Source of the DNA: Nocardia caishijiensis NBRC 108228
Lineage (GTDB): Bacteria; Actinomycetota; Actinomycetes; Mycobacteriales; Mycobacteriaceae
Length of the DNA: 37,624 nt
Assembly: GCF_001612825.1 (NCBI RefSeq)
Contig: NZ_BDBE01000044.1
Coordinates: 1-37,624, forward strand
Reading direction: 5' to 3'
The notes beneath the pieces are model-generated. The model saw only the letters and a program-made list of their open reading frames with translations, ran no database searches and was not told where the DNA came from. The position numbers and the translations under genes are program-made. How positions within the stretch are numbered: the first letter of the stretch is position 1; every line of letters begins with the position of its first letter. Positions 1 through 6,188 of this stretch are shown in pieces.

Positions 1-128
1 CTGGTGCCGCGCGGTCGGAAAACGGCCGCGGCTTCCTGGACAGCCACTCACCCCGCTCCGGCGACGGCATCACCCGAGTAACTTCCGCCACCAAAACGTG
101 GTGAACAACTGCCCAGGTGGGACCCGAG

Positions 129-890
129 TCAGGGCGTCCCCGTACCGTTGACAGGCGTGAGATCAGTACCGTCCACGTCTTCGTCGGCGAAGCTCACCGT
201 TTCACCTTTGGCCGCACTGGAACGGGCCGGACGAACCGCCTTGTAGCCCACATTGCGAACAGTACCGATCAGGGACTCGTATTCACTACCGAGCTTGGCC
301 CGCAAGCGTCGAACATGCACATCAACGGTACGAGTACCACCGAAGAAGTCGTAACCCCAGACCTCCTGCAGCAACTGGGCCCGGGTGAAGACCCGCCCAG
401 CATGCTGGGCGAGGTACTTGAGCAGCTCGAATTCCTTATAGGTGAGGTCGAGCGGCCGACCACGCAGGCGGGCGGTATAGGTACCCTCATCGATCACCAA
501 CTCACCCAGTGTGATCTTGCCCGTGTTCTCAGGACTGGCGACACCCCCGTTGCGCCCGACCAGCAACCGCAGCCGAGCATCCAGTTCGGCGGGCCCGGTA
601 CCGGGCAGCAGGATGTCGTCCAGGCCCCAGTCGGCGTTCACCGCGACGAGTCCGCCCTCGGTGAGCACGGCCACGACCGGCACCGACGAACCGGTGCTGC
701 CGAGCAACCGGCACAGTCCGCGCGCGGCGGCCAGGTCGGTCCTGGCGTCGACCAGCGCGACATCGGCGCTACCCGCCTCGAGCAGGGACGACACCTCGGT
801 CGGGGCGGGCCGGACGTTGTGCGCGAGCAGCGTCAACGAGGGCAGCACCGCGTCCGGGTTGGGGTCGGAAGTCAGTAGGAGCAGCTCCAC
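129..890 (-). CDS. glnR: GlnR-type orphan response regulator (nitrogen regulation)
   Basis: 253 aa. The N-terminal receiver-like domain (about 1-115) has a short, divergent acidic region (VDARTDLAAAR), as in atypical orphan regulators that are not switched by ordinary phosphotransfer. The C-terminal OmpR/PhoB winged helix (about 130-225) contains LTYKEFELLKYL, VFTRAQLLQEVWGYDF and RTVDVHVRRLRAKL, typical of the DNA-recognition part. GlnR controls ammonium assimilation and other nitrogen genes in actinobacteria. The start is a GTG with GGAG six nt upstream. The length is close to mycobacterial GlnR, and adjacency to lmeA, a thioredoxin gene and cysA2/sseC matches the Rv0814c-Rv0818 order. No sensor kinase gene is next to it, consistent with an orphan regulator. 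GlnR identity is inferred from sequence plus context; the OmpR-family call is firm. Confidence 0.88.
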   Translation of the reverse strand: MELLLLTSDPNPDAVLPSLTLLAHNVRPAPTEVSSLLEAGSADVALVDARTDLAAARGLCRLLGSTGSSVPVVAVLTEGGLVAVNADWGLDDILLPGTGPAELDARLRLLVGRNGGVASPENTGKITLGELVIDEGTYTARLRGRPLDLTYKEFELLKYLAQHAGRVFTRAQLLQEVWGYDFFGGTRTVDVHVRRLRAKLGSEYESLIGTVRNVGYKAVRPARSSAAKGETVSFADEDVDGTDLTPVNGTGTP

Positions 891-1030
891 CGGGCTCTCC
901 TCCTATCTCGTATCTGCGCGACGACAGCAGCCGCACAGCTACGTCGCCGAAACACAGGGTTAGTCGGTGCAACATTAGCGCGTCACAGTCGATGACCTCG
1001 CAACACGGGCGCACTTACGAGTGTCCGGCC

Positions 1031-1050
1031 GCTACCGGGCGCCCGGTAGC
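1031..1050. promoter_or_regulatory. Perfect 20-bp palindrome upstream of lmeA
   Basis: GCTACCGGGCGCCCGGTAGC equals its own reverse complement. It sits between divergent glnR and lmeA, at about -47 to -28 relative to the inferred lmeA start point, so a bound protein would cover the -35 region. It does not resemble a GlnR box. It could be an operator for an unknown dimeric regulator or a short hairpin. Confidence 0.5.
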
Positions 1051-1065
1051 CCGTCGCCTTGGCGC

Positions 1066-1077
1066 TAGTCTCACCTC
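1066..1077 (+). promoter_or_regulatory. Leaderless promoter of lmeA
   Basis: A -10 hexamer TAGTCT (1066-1071) is followed by six nt and then the ATG of lmeA at 1078, with no Shine-Dalgarno sequence. This is the standard actinobacterial leaderless arrangement. Confidence 0.6.
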
Positions 1078-1923
1078 ATGCGCAAGCTGATCATCGGGCT
1101 GCTGTGCCTGGCCGGGTTGGCGGTGGTCATCGATTTCGGCGCCGCCGCCTATACCGAGTACCACGTGTCGCGGCAGCTGCGGACCGGTGCCGATCTGTCG
1201 GCCGATCCCGAAGTGACCTTCCACGGTTTCCCCTTCACCGCCCAGGCCATGGCCGGTCGCTACGACAACGTGGCGATCCGGGCCCGCAGCATGCGCCCCG
1301 ACATCCCCGGTGAGATCGGGATCGAGGCCACCTTGAACGGTCTGCACGCCCCGGCGAGTCAGCTGCTCGACGGTGAGGCGCGCAGCGTGCAGGTTGACCG
1401 GGTCGACGCCCGTATGCGCATCGAGCCGACCGAGCTCGGCAGGCTCTTCGGCATCCCCGACCTGCAGGTCCACACCCGACCGGCCGACAAGTCCGACGGC
1501 ACGGGCGGTTCCGGCGGTTCCGGCATGACCACCGGGGGCGCGCTCGTGCTCACCGGCACCCTGCCGACCGCGCCCAACGGGCGCGTTCTCGGCGCGGGAG
1601 TCACCCCGTCGAATTCGGCGCCCCGGGTGCGGGTGCAGATCCAGGCCGACCTGATGCTCGACGGCGACCTGGTGCGTATCCAGGCCACCGGCTTCTATCA
1701 GGACAAGAACAGCGGTCCGGCCGACACAACCAAGACCAGCGAATCGGAGATCCTCGAGGCCGATCGCGGGGCGGTGCTCGAGCGCTTCAGCCGTACGATC
1801 GATACCAAGGAGTTGCCGTTCGGCGTCCGGCCGACCGAGGTCGAGGCGCTGGGTGGGCACATCGTCGTCGAGGGAGTCGGCCGCAACGTCACCATCGACC
1901 TGGACCGATTGCAGCAACCATGA
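1078..1923 (+). CDS. lmeA: LmeA-like DUF2993 envelope protein
   Basis: 281 aa. An N-terminal hydrophobic stretch (about residues 4-24, LIIGLLCLAGLAVVIDFGAA) acts as signal or membrane anchor. The rest is a DUF2993-type domain: the AEYHVS-like helix region (YTEYHVSRQLR), a VTFHGFPFTAQAMAGRYDNV segment, and a C-terminal part with ELPFGVRPTEVEALGGHIVV. In mycobacteria the homologue next to the thioredoxin gene and glnR (LmeA, Rv0817c) is a periplasmic lipid-binding protein needed for mannan elongation of lipomannan. A Gly/Ser-rich linker (GTGGSGGSGMTTGG, about 140-155) interrupts the domain. The ATG start fits the leaderless promoter. The stop codon overlaps the next gene by 4 nt (ATGA). The family call is confident; the lipomannan role is transferred from mycobacteria. 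Confidence 0.8.
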   Translation: MRKLIIGLLCLAGLAVVIDFGAAAYTEYHVSRQLRTGADLSADPEVTFHGFPFTAQAMAGRYDNVAIRARSMRPDIPGEIGIEATLNGLHAPASQLLDGEARSVQVDRVDARMRIEPTELGRLFGIPDLQVHTRPADKSDGTGGSGGSGMTTGGALVLTGTLPTAPNGRVLGAGVTPSNSAPRVRVQIQADLMLDGDLVRIQATGFYQDKNSGPADTTKTSESEILEADRGAVLERFSRTIDTKELPFGVRPTEVEALGGHIVVEGVGRNVTIDLDRLQQP

Positions 1924-2354
1924 TCGAACTCGCCGTACTCGCCGCCGTCGTGCTGGCCGCCGTCGCGGTCGGCCTGCTGCTGCGCCGCAACCAGGGCCGG
2001 GTCCGGCCCGCCACGCTCGACCCGGACACCGAACAGCGGGCCCGCCTGCTCGACGCGGTCGGTGTCTCCGGTTCGGTGCCCGCGGTCCTGCATTTCTCGG
2101 CCGACTGGTGCGGTCCGTGCGACGCCGTGCGCCGGGTGGTCGCCGGTGTCACCGCGGAACTGGCCGATTCGCCGAACGCGCCGCGCGACATCGAGATCGA
2201 CATCGACGCCGAACCCGCGCTCGCCCGCGAACTCAACGTGCTCTCCCTGCCCACGACCTTCGTCTTCGACGCCGAGGGCCGGGAACGTTTCCGCATCTCC
2301 GGTGTGCCGAAGGCGGGCGATCTGCGCACCGCCCTCGAGCCGCTCACAGTGTGA
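1920..2354 (+). CDS. thiX: Membrane-anchored thioredoxin-like protein
   Basis: 144 aa. An N-terminal transmembrane helix (about 2-21) is followed by a thioredoxin fold. The active site ADWCGPCDAVRR carries the redox pair Cys64 and Cys67, and the cis-proline region is LSLPTTFVFD. The protein probably catalyses thiol-disulfide exchange on the outer face of the membrane, though topology was not tested. It is translationally coupled to lmeA (ATGA overlap) and lies just upstream of the sulfur-transfer operon, matching the mycobacterial order (Rv0816c, thiX). The fold and active site are seen directly; the substrate is unknown. Confidence 0.88.
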   Translation: MIELAVLAAVVLAAVAVGLLLRRNQGRVRPATLDPDTEQRARLLDAVGVSGSVPAVLHFSADWCGPCDAVRRVVAGVTAELADSPNAPRDIEIDIDAEPALARELNVLSLPTTFVFDAEGRERFRISGVPKAGDLRTALEPLTV

Positions 2355-2403
2355 CGTTGTCCCCGGTTTCCAGGGGGCCTGCCCATTCCCCGGCGAGACC
2401 GGG

Positions 2404-2416
2404 TAAACTGTTCCTC
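2404..2416 (+). promoter_or_regulatory. Leaderless promoter of the cysteine leader ORF
   Basis: TAAACT (2404-2409) is followed by exactly seven nt and then GTG at 2417, so transcription should begin on the start codon. No convincing -35 element is visible. Confidence 0.6.
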
Positions 2417-2503
2417 GTGCAAACCGACCACGAGCTGATGCTCACCCGACGCCGCACAGTTGACCTGTGTCGCCTCGGTGGTTGTTGCTGCCTGTGCCGC
2501 TGA
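2417..2503 (+). CDS. Cysteine-rich leader peptide (attenuator ORF) of the sulfur operon
   Basis: 28 codons from GTG to TGA. The C-terminal part reads DLCRLGGCCCLCR, with five cysteines (residues 18, 23-25, 27), three consecutive, in the last eleven residues. It has no ribosome binding site but a perfectly spaced TAAACT -10 element, so it should be a leaderless mRNA. In mycobacteria, leaderless poly-cysteine short ORFs upstream of the same DUF4395-cysA2-sseC genes act as cysteine-responsive attenuators: ribosome stalling at Cys codons when cysteine is scarce allows downstream expression. The region 2504-2610 before the DUF4395 gene would then be the regulatory RNA; I found no single obvious terminator hairpin in it, which fits control of translation rather than termination. 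Confidence 0.72.
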   Translation: MQTDHELMLTRRRTVDLCRLGGCCCLCR

Positions 2504-2624
2504 CCGGTCGGCTTCTCTCCCGAGATTCCTGACGCCGACCTCTGTGCGCCGCGCGAGTGATCGTTTCGATCCCCCGGCGTACTGGCAGATCCCCCTGAAT
2601 CGTCTCAGCGCAGGAGTTCGCACC

Positions 2625-3098
2625 ATGACCTCGTTTTCCGATCCACCACCTCGCGTCGATGTCCGAGGGCCACGTTTCGTGGCCTGGGTGACCACCGGCG
2701 TGCTCGTCGCGGTACTGCTCGTCGCGACCGTCTCCCCCGTCGCCGCCGCGATCCTCATCGGCCTGCAGGCCGTGGTGTTCGCGATCGGCGCGGCGGCCGG
2801 TCCCGCCAAGCACCCTTACGGCCGGATCTACGCGGCGTTCGTCGCGCCGCGACTCGGCCCGCCCACCGAGACCGAACCCGTGCCCCCGCTGCGTTTCGCG
2901 CAGGCGCTCGGCTTCGTGTTCGCCGGTGTCTCCCTGCTGGGCTTCGCGCTCGGCTCCCCGATCGTCGGCGCGGTGTTCGCCGGCTTCGCCCTGTTCGCGG
3001 CGTTCTTGAACGCGGCGTTCGGGGTCTGCCTGGGTTGCCAGATCTATCCGCTGGTAGCCCGCTTCCGCCGGACAACTCCCGCCCCGGCACCGAACTGA
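2625..3098 (+). CDS. DUF4395 family membrane protein
   Basis: 157 aa starting at an ATG preceded by CAGGAG (2611-2616). A DUF4395 pattern is visible: R-G-P-R-F at residues 14-18, two hydrophobic helices near 20-55, a central APRLGPPTETEPVPPLRFAQ segment, two more helices (about 90-130), and a C-terminal FGVCLGCQIYPL motif with a Cys-x-x-Cys pair. The function is unsettled. The constant association with rhodanese CysA2 and SseC, and the cysteine-rich leader upstream, point to a membrane role in sulfur or persulfide handling. An in-frame upstream extension exists but overlaps the leader ORF and lacks a binding site, so the ATG at 2625 is preferred. Confidence 0.82.
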   Translation: MTSFSDPPPRVDVRGPRFVAWVTTGVLVAVLLVATVSPVAAAILIGLQAVVFAIGAAAGPAKHPYGRIYAAFVAPRLGPPTETEPVPPLRFAQALGFVFAGVSLLGFALGSPIVGAVFAGFALFAAFLNAAFGVCLGCQIYPLVARFRRTTPAPAPN

Positions 3099-3128
3099 CC
3101 TCCTGCACGTCACTCTGAAAGGAACAAC

Positions 3129-3962
3129 ATGGCTCGCTCCGATGTCCTGGTCTCCGTTGACTGGGCCGAAGAGAACCTCAACGCCCCCGGCGTCGTCTTC
3201 GTCGAGGTCGACGAGGACACCTCCGCCTACGAGGGTGGCCACATCGAAGGCGCCGTTCGCCTGGACTGGAAGAACGACCTGCAGGATCAGGTCCGTCGCG
3301 ATTTCGTGAACCAGGAGCAGTTCTCCGACCTGCTCTCGGCGCGCGGCATCGGCAACGACGACACCGTGGTGCTGTACGGCGGCAACAACAACTGGTTCGC
3401 CGCCTACGCCTACTGGTACTTCAAGCTGTACGGCCACAACGACGTCAAGCTGCTCGACGGTGGCCGCAAGAAGTGGGAGCTCGACGGTCGTCCGCTCTCG
3501 CGTGACGCGGTCAACCGCCCGGCCACCCAGTACAAGGCCGCCGCCCCCGACCTGAGCATCCGTGCCTTCCGCGACGAGGTCATCGCCGCCATCGGCACCA
3601 AGAACCTGGTCGACGTGCGCAGCCCCGACGAGTTCTCCGGCAAGATCCTGGCTCCCGCGCACCTGCCGCAGGAGCAGTCGCAGCGCCCCGGCCACATCCC
3701 CGGCGCGATCAACGTGCCGTGGTCGAAGGCCGCGAACGAGGACGGCACCTTCCGTTCCGATGCCGAGCTCGCCGAGCTCTACAAGGACGCGGGCCTGGAC
3801 GGCGAGAAGGAGACCATCGCCTACTGCCGCATCGGTGAGCGTTCCTCGCACACCTGGTTCGTGCTGCAGGAGCTGCTCGGCCACCAGAACGTCAAGAACT
3901 ACGACGGCAGCTGGACCGAATACGGTTCGCTCGTCGGTGCACCTATCGAGTTGGGAGCGTAA
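3129..3962 (+). CDS. cysA2: Thiosulfate sulfurtransferase (rhodanese) CysA2
   Basis: 277 aa, the usual length of mycobacterial CysA2/CysA3. Two rhodanese domains are visible. The N-terminal, non-catalytic one has the DxxxxYxxGHIEGAVRLDW pattern (about 30-47); the C-terminal one has LVDVRSPDEFSG (160-171), RPGHIPGAINVPWSK (186-200) and the active-site loop YCRIGERSSHTW with catalytic Cys233. It transfers sulfane sulfur from thiosulfate or another donor to acceptors such as cyanide or protein thiols, via a Cys persulfide. AAAGGAAC precedes the ATG. It lies 30 nt after the DUF4395 gene and five nt before sseC, so all three genes should be one operon under the cysteine leader. Confidence 0.93.
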   Translation: MARSDVLVSVDWAEENLNAPGVVFVEVDEDTSAYEGGHIEGAVRLDWKNDLQDQVRRDFVNQEQFSDLLSARGIGNDDTVVLYGGNNNWFAAYAYWYFKLYGHNDVKLLDGGRKKWELDGRPLSRDAVNRPATQYKAAAPDLSIRAFRDEVIAAIGTKNLVDVRSPDEFSGKILAPAHLPQEQSQRPGHIPGAINVPWSKAANEDGTFRSDAELAELYKDAGLDGEKETIAYCRIGERSSHTWFVLQELLGHQNVKNYDGSWTEYGSLVGAPIELGA

Positions 3963-3967
3963 TCAAC

Positions 3968-4273
3968 ATGTGTGCAGCACCTACCCAGGGACAGGCCATC
4001 CCGGCCGGCGTCGACGTGGAGAAGGAGACGGTCATCACCGGCCGCGTCCTGAGCACCGACGGTCAGCCGGTCGGCGGCGCGTTCGTGCGCCTGCTCGACG
4101 GCAACGGTGACTTCACCGCCGAGGTCGTGGCGTCGGGCACCGGTGACTTCCGCTTCTTCGCCGCACCGGGTTCGTGGACCCTGCGCGCGCTGTCGGCGTC
4201 GGGCAACGGTTCGGCCGAGGTCCGCCCCGAGGGCGCGGGCATCCACTCGGTCGACGTCGCGGTCGCCAAGTAA
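3968..4273 (+). CDS. sseC: SseC family protein (DUF1416)
   Basis: 101 aa. The sequence is a small beta-rich domain resembling a carboxypeptidase-regulatory/transthyretin-like fold: VITGRVLSTDGQPVGGAFVRLLD, then DFRFFAAPGSWTLRALS. The MCAAPTQGQ start, a single N-terminal Cys, and the position directly after a rhodanese gene are characteristic of SseC. A sulfur-related role is inferred from this conserved pairing only; no enzymatic residues are evident. The gene ends nine nt before a strong terminator hairpin, making it the last member of the operon. Confidence 0.9.
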   Translation: MCAAPTQGQAIPAGVDVEKETVITGRVLSTDGQPVGGAFVRLLDGNGDFTAEVVASGTGDFRFFAAPGSWTLRALSASGNGSAEVRPEGAGIHSVDVAVAK

Positions 4274-4281
4274 GTCCTCAC

Positions 4282-4325
4282 AACGGCCCTGGTAGTTCCT
4301 GTGCGGGAACTACCAGGGTCGTTTT
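4282..4325 (+). terminator. Strong intrinsic terminator after sseC
   Basis: A perfect 13-bp stem (4287-4299 with 4306-4318), extendable outward by G-U, G-C, C-G and A-T pairs, has a six-nt loop and is followed by GTTTT. It should end the sulfur operon. Confidence 0.88.
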
Positions 4326-4347
4326 CGTATCTCGGTCGCGGGGTCGC

Positions 4348-4360
4348 TAGACTTCGATCC
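4348..4360 (+). promoter_or_regulatory. Leaderless promoter of the small membrane ORF
   Basis: TAGACT (4348-4353) plus seven nt leads exactly to GTG at 4361. It lies just past the sseC terminator, so the next genes form a new transcription unit. Confidence 0.6.
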
Positions 4361-4456
4361 GTGGTCCTCTTCTTCGAGATTCTCCTCATCGCCGTGTCGA
4401 TCCTCATCGGCTGGTTCGGCCTGTACGTCTTCTACCGGCTGTTCACCGAGTCATGA
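4361..4456 (+). CDS. 31-aa leaderless single-pass membrane peptide
   Basis: 31 residues, GTG to TGA. Almost the whole peptide is one hydrophobic helix (VVLFFEILLIAVSILIGWF, then GLYVFYRLFTES), with a Glu near the N-terminus and an Arg/Glu tail that would face the cytoplasm under the positive-inside rule. The promoter TAGACT lies seven nt before GTG. The stop overlaps the ATG of the next ORF as ATGA (4453-4456). I do not recognise a named family. The leaderless promoter, intact hydrophobic helix and coupling to downstream genes argue that it is translated. Confidence 0.55.
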   Translation: MVLFFEILLIAVSILIGWFGLYVFYRLFTES

Positions 4457-4533
4457 GCGTCAGTGGCCGGAGGCGGCAGCGCAGTGTAACCACGCAGGCC
4501 ACAGCTCATGGCTCCATGGAGTCGGTGTCATGA
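4453..4533 (+). CDS. Possible 26-aa coupling ORF before the nitrobindin-like gene
   Basis: 26 codons between two ATGA overlaps: its ATG overlaps the stop of the 31-aa membrane peptide, and its TGA overlaps the ATG of the nitrobindin-like gene at 4530. The product is basic and Ser/Thr-rich (begins MSVSGRRRQRSV), resembling no family I know. It could serve to pass ribosomes from the leaderless small ORF to the downstream gene. It could also be chance, since the downstream gene has its own GGAG eight nt before its ATG. Confidence 0.3.
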   Translation: MSVSGRRRQRSVTTQATAHGSMESVS

Positions 4534-5222
4534 GCGGGCTCGCGAGCGAGGGTTCCGATCCGGCCGAGCGAGCGAGCGAAGTACCAGGCGCTCCGGCCGA
4601 GCGTCGCAGCGGCGACGAGGCGGTCAACGTCGCCGCCGAAAGAGCGAAAGAGACCGGCGTCCGAAACATTTCGGTCCTGCCGGGACTTCCGCTGCCCGAG
4701 GACACCGCGAATCTGCGCGAAGGTCCCGATCTGAACCACGCCATGCTCGCCCTGTTGCCGATGGTCGGTGTGTGGCGCGGCGAGGGCGAAGGCCACCACC
4801 CCGCCGACGGCGACTACCGCTTCGGGCAGCAGATCGTCGTCTCCCACGACGGTGGCGACTACCTGGTCTGGGAGTCGCAGACCTGGAAGCTCGACACCGA
4901 GGGCAACTACGAGCGCCCCGACCTGCGTGAGAGCGGGTACTGGCGGGTCGGCACCGACGCCGACACCGAAATGCTCGAACTGCTGCTCACCCACAGCTCC
5001 GGCGTCGTCGAACTGTTCTACGGCACCGCCCGCACCCAGTCGTCCTGGGAACTGGCCACCGACGTGGTGATCCGCAGCCAGTCCGGCGCTGTCGTCGGCG
5101 GCGCGAAACGTCTGTACGGCATCGTCGAAGGTGGCGACCTGGCCTACGTCGAGGAACGAGTCGACCCCGACGGCGCGCTCATCCCCCGTTTGTCTGCCCG
5201 TTTGCAGCGCTACATCGGCTGA
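4530..5222 (+). CDS. Nitrobindin-like (FABP/THAP4-like) beta-barrel protein
   Basis: 230 aa. A low-complexity N-terminus (1-45) precedes a nitrobindin domain of about 175 residues with the signature G80-V-W-R-G-E-G86, then a beta-rich core (QQIVVSHDGGDYLVWESQTW, ESGYWRVG, VVELFYGTART). Related proteins form a lipocalin-like barrel; true nitrobindins bind heme through a C-terminal His. Here the corresponding C-terminal segment reads IPRLSARLQRYIG with no His, as described for the ferric nitrobindin-like subgroup typified by Rv0813c, so heme iron ligation by that residue is unlikely. It may bind another small hydrophobic ligand. The real start could lie further in (about residue 44), as the first 40 residues are not conserved-looking. 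Confidence 0.85.
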   Translation: MSGLASEGSDPAERASEVPGAPAERRSGDEAVNVAAERAKETGVRNISVLPGLPLPEDTANLREGPDLNHAMLALLPMVGVWRGEGEGHHPADGDYRFGQQIVVSHDGGDYLVWESQTWKLDTEGNYERPDLRESGYWRVGTDADTEMLELLLTHSSGVVELFYGTARTQSSWELATDVVIRSQSGAVVGGAKRLYGIVEGGDLAYVEERVDPDGALIPRLSARLQRYIG

Positions 5223-5234
5223 GGATTCCCGGGG

Positions 5235-5258
5235 TCCCACCCTGCTCCCGGGTTGGGA
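5235..5258. terminator. Weak hairpin between convergent genes
   Basis: TCCCACCC (5235-5242) can pair with GGGTTGGGA (5250-5258) with one bulged T. It lies between the stop codons of the nitrobindin-like gene and the Uma2 gene. There is no T tract. Confidence 0.3.
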
Positions 5259-5268
5259 GCACAATCGT

Positions 5269-5856
5269 TCAGCTGCGTTCCTTGGCGGTGGTCAAGTCGA
5301 TGTCGATGTCGAACGGGGAAACGGTCTTCAACCGCTCGTGGTAGATCCCGACCGGGACGTAGCAGGTGGAGACGGTATCCAGCTCATAGGCGTAGACCAC
5401 GACACGGTCGTCCGAGCTGCGTTCGACCCGCCAGAAGTGGGGAATGCCCGCCCGCGCGTACTTTCCTGGTTTGGTGTCCCGATCGCGCTCCTCCGAGTCA
5501 GGAGACACCACCTCGACTGCGAGCACGAGGTCGTCGGCGAAGTAGTAGCTCTCCGGCTCGGGGCGGTCGAACGCCTCGGAAGTAACAACGAGTACGTCAG
5601 GTTCGGGCATCTGCCGCGGCCCGAGCCGCACCGCCATCTCCCGGTCGGCCCGCAAACCCTCGGGTGCCTGTGCGTCGAGTGCCAAACGGAACATGTCCAG
5701 TACCTGCCGGTGCCATTTCCGCTGCGGACTCACGAAAACAAGACCCCCGTCGATCAACTCGGTGTGCTTGGGCAGGTCGCGCATCTGGAGAAAGTCGTCA
5801 ACGGTGAAGCCACCGCTCGGCGGAATCGGCCAGTCGCGCACCGGGTCGACGGTCAT
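5269..5856 (-). CDS. Uma2 family endonuclease-like protein (DUF820)
   Basis: 195 aa with the Uma2/DUF820 layout: FTVDDFLQMRDLPKHTELIDGG near the N-terminus (Glu33, Asp36), then PEPDVLVV (Asp87), then LAVEVVSPDSEERDRDTKPGKYARAGIPHFWRV with Glu115 and Lys129/Lys132. This matches a PD-(D/E)xK nuclease core. The family is very common in actinobacteria and cyanobacteria, but its biological substrate is unknown. The gene stands alone and converges on the nitrobindin-like gene. TACGAT lies six nt before the ATG with no ribosome binding site, suggesting a leaderless message. A mobile or accessory origin is possible but there are no transposon ends. Confidence 0.88.
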   Translation of the reverse strand: MTVDPVRDWPIPPSGGFTVDDFLQMRDLPKHTELIDGGLVFVSPQRKWHRQVLDMFRLALDAQAPEGLRADREMAVRLGPRQMPEPDVLVVTSEAFDRPEPESYYFADDLVLAVEVVSPDSEERDRDTKPGKYARAGIPHFWRVERSSDDRVVVYAYELDTVSTCYVPVGIYHERLKTVSPFDIDIDLTTAKERS

Positions 5857-5868
5857 GCACTCATCGTA
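5857..5868 (-). promoter_or_regulatory. Leaderless promoter of the Uma2 gene
   Basis: On the minus strand, TACGAT (5868-5863) is followed by six nt and the ATG at 5856. Confidence 0.5.
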
Positions 5869-6188
5869 GCGGCTGATACCACCTCCGAGCAGGGCGATTT
5901 CCCCGCCCCGAACATGGAGCGACCCCCGAGCCGTACCGTCTCGTTCCGGAGAACGTGGCGGTCCCGGGTGGATAGTCCGGGGGCTCGGGGGTCGGGTGTC
6001 TGCCTGGGATTCGCTCAGCGCACCGCTGGGGAATCTCCCACAGGGGTGCTGCTAGCGGGCAGCCACCTCACGCATCCGTTGAACATACATTCTTCAGACC
6101 ACCTCCTCTCTTGTGTACCGATGAATCTAGCGGGCCGCCGCGAGGTCGGCAATTGATTTTTCGAGGGCTCTGACCTGCGTAGATCGCT
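5869..6188 (-). other. Gene-free stretch with promoter-like signal, mini-ORF and nested inverted repeat
   Basis: No full-length gene is visible between cydC and the Uma2 gene. On the minus strand there is a good promoter-like pair, TTGCCG (6152-6147) and TAGATT (6129-6124), with a 17-nt spacer. Downstream are AGGAGG (6107-6102) and a 12-codon ORF, MYVQRMREVAAR (6090-6052). Further on lies a perfect 12-bp inverted repeat (5921-5932 with 5982-5993) whose 49-nt loop contains a smaller GTTC/GAAC hairpin. This could be a small RNA or long leader that reads toward the Uma2 gene. No known riboswitch class was recognised. Confidence 0.35.

Noticed and set aside
6..32. Terminator for glnR at the window edge
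   Set aside because: GCCGCG/CGCGGC arms exist (6-11 and 27-32) but the inner stem is irregular, it lies about 100 nt past the glnR stop, and the sequence beyond is cut off.
1031..1050. GlnR self-binding site
   Set aside because: GlnR boxes are AT-containing direct or inverted AC/AAC half-sites; this GC-rich palindrome does not fit.
2504..2610. S-box, T-box or other classical riboswitch before the DUF4395 gene
   Set aside because: No matching conserved core was found; the cysteine-rich leader ORF explains the long gap better.
5131..6156. 341-codon open frame on the plus strand covering the Uma2 gene and the gap behind it
   Set aside because: It starts inside the nitrobindin-like gene and runs antisense to a well-supported Uma2 gene; no domain is recognisable.
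5869..6188. Known riboswitch (c-di-AMP, cobalamin, M-box) or tRNA upstream of the Uma2 gene
   Set aside because: I could not match the conserved cores or a cloverleaf; only the inverted repeat and promoter-like elements are supportable.
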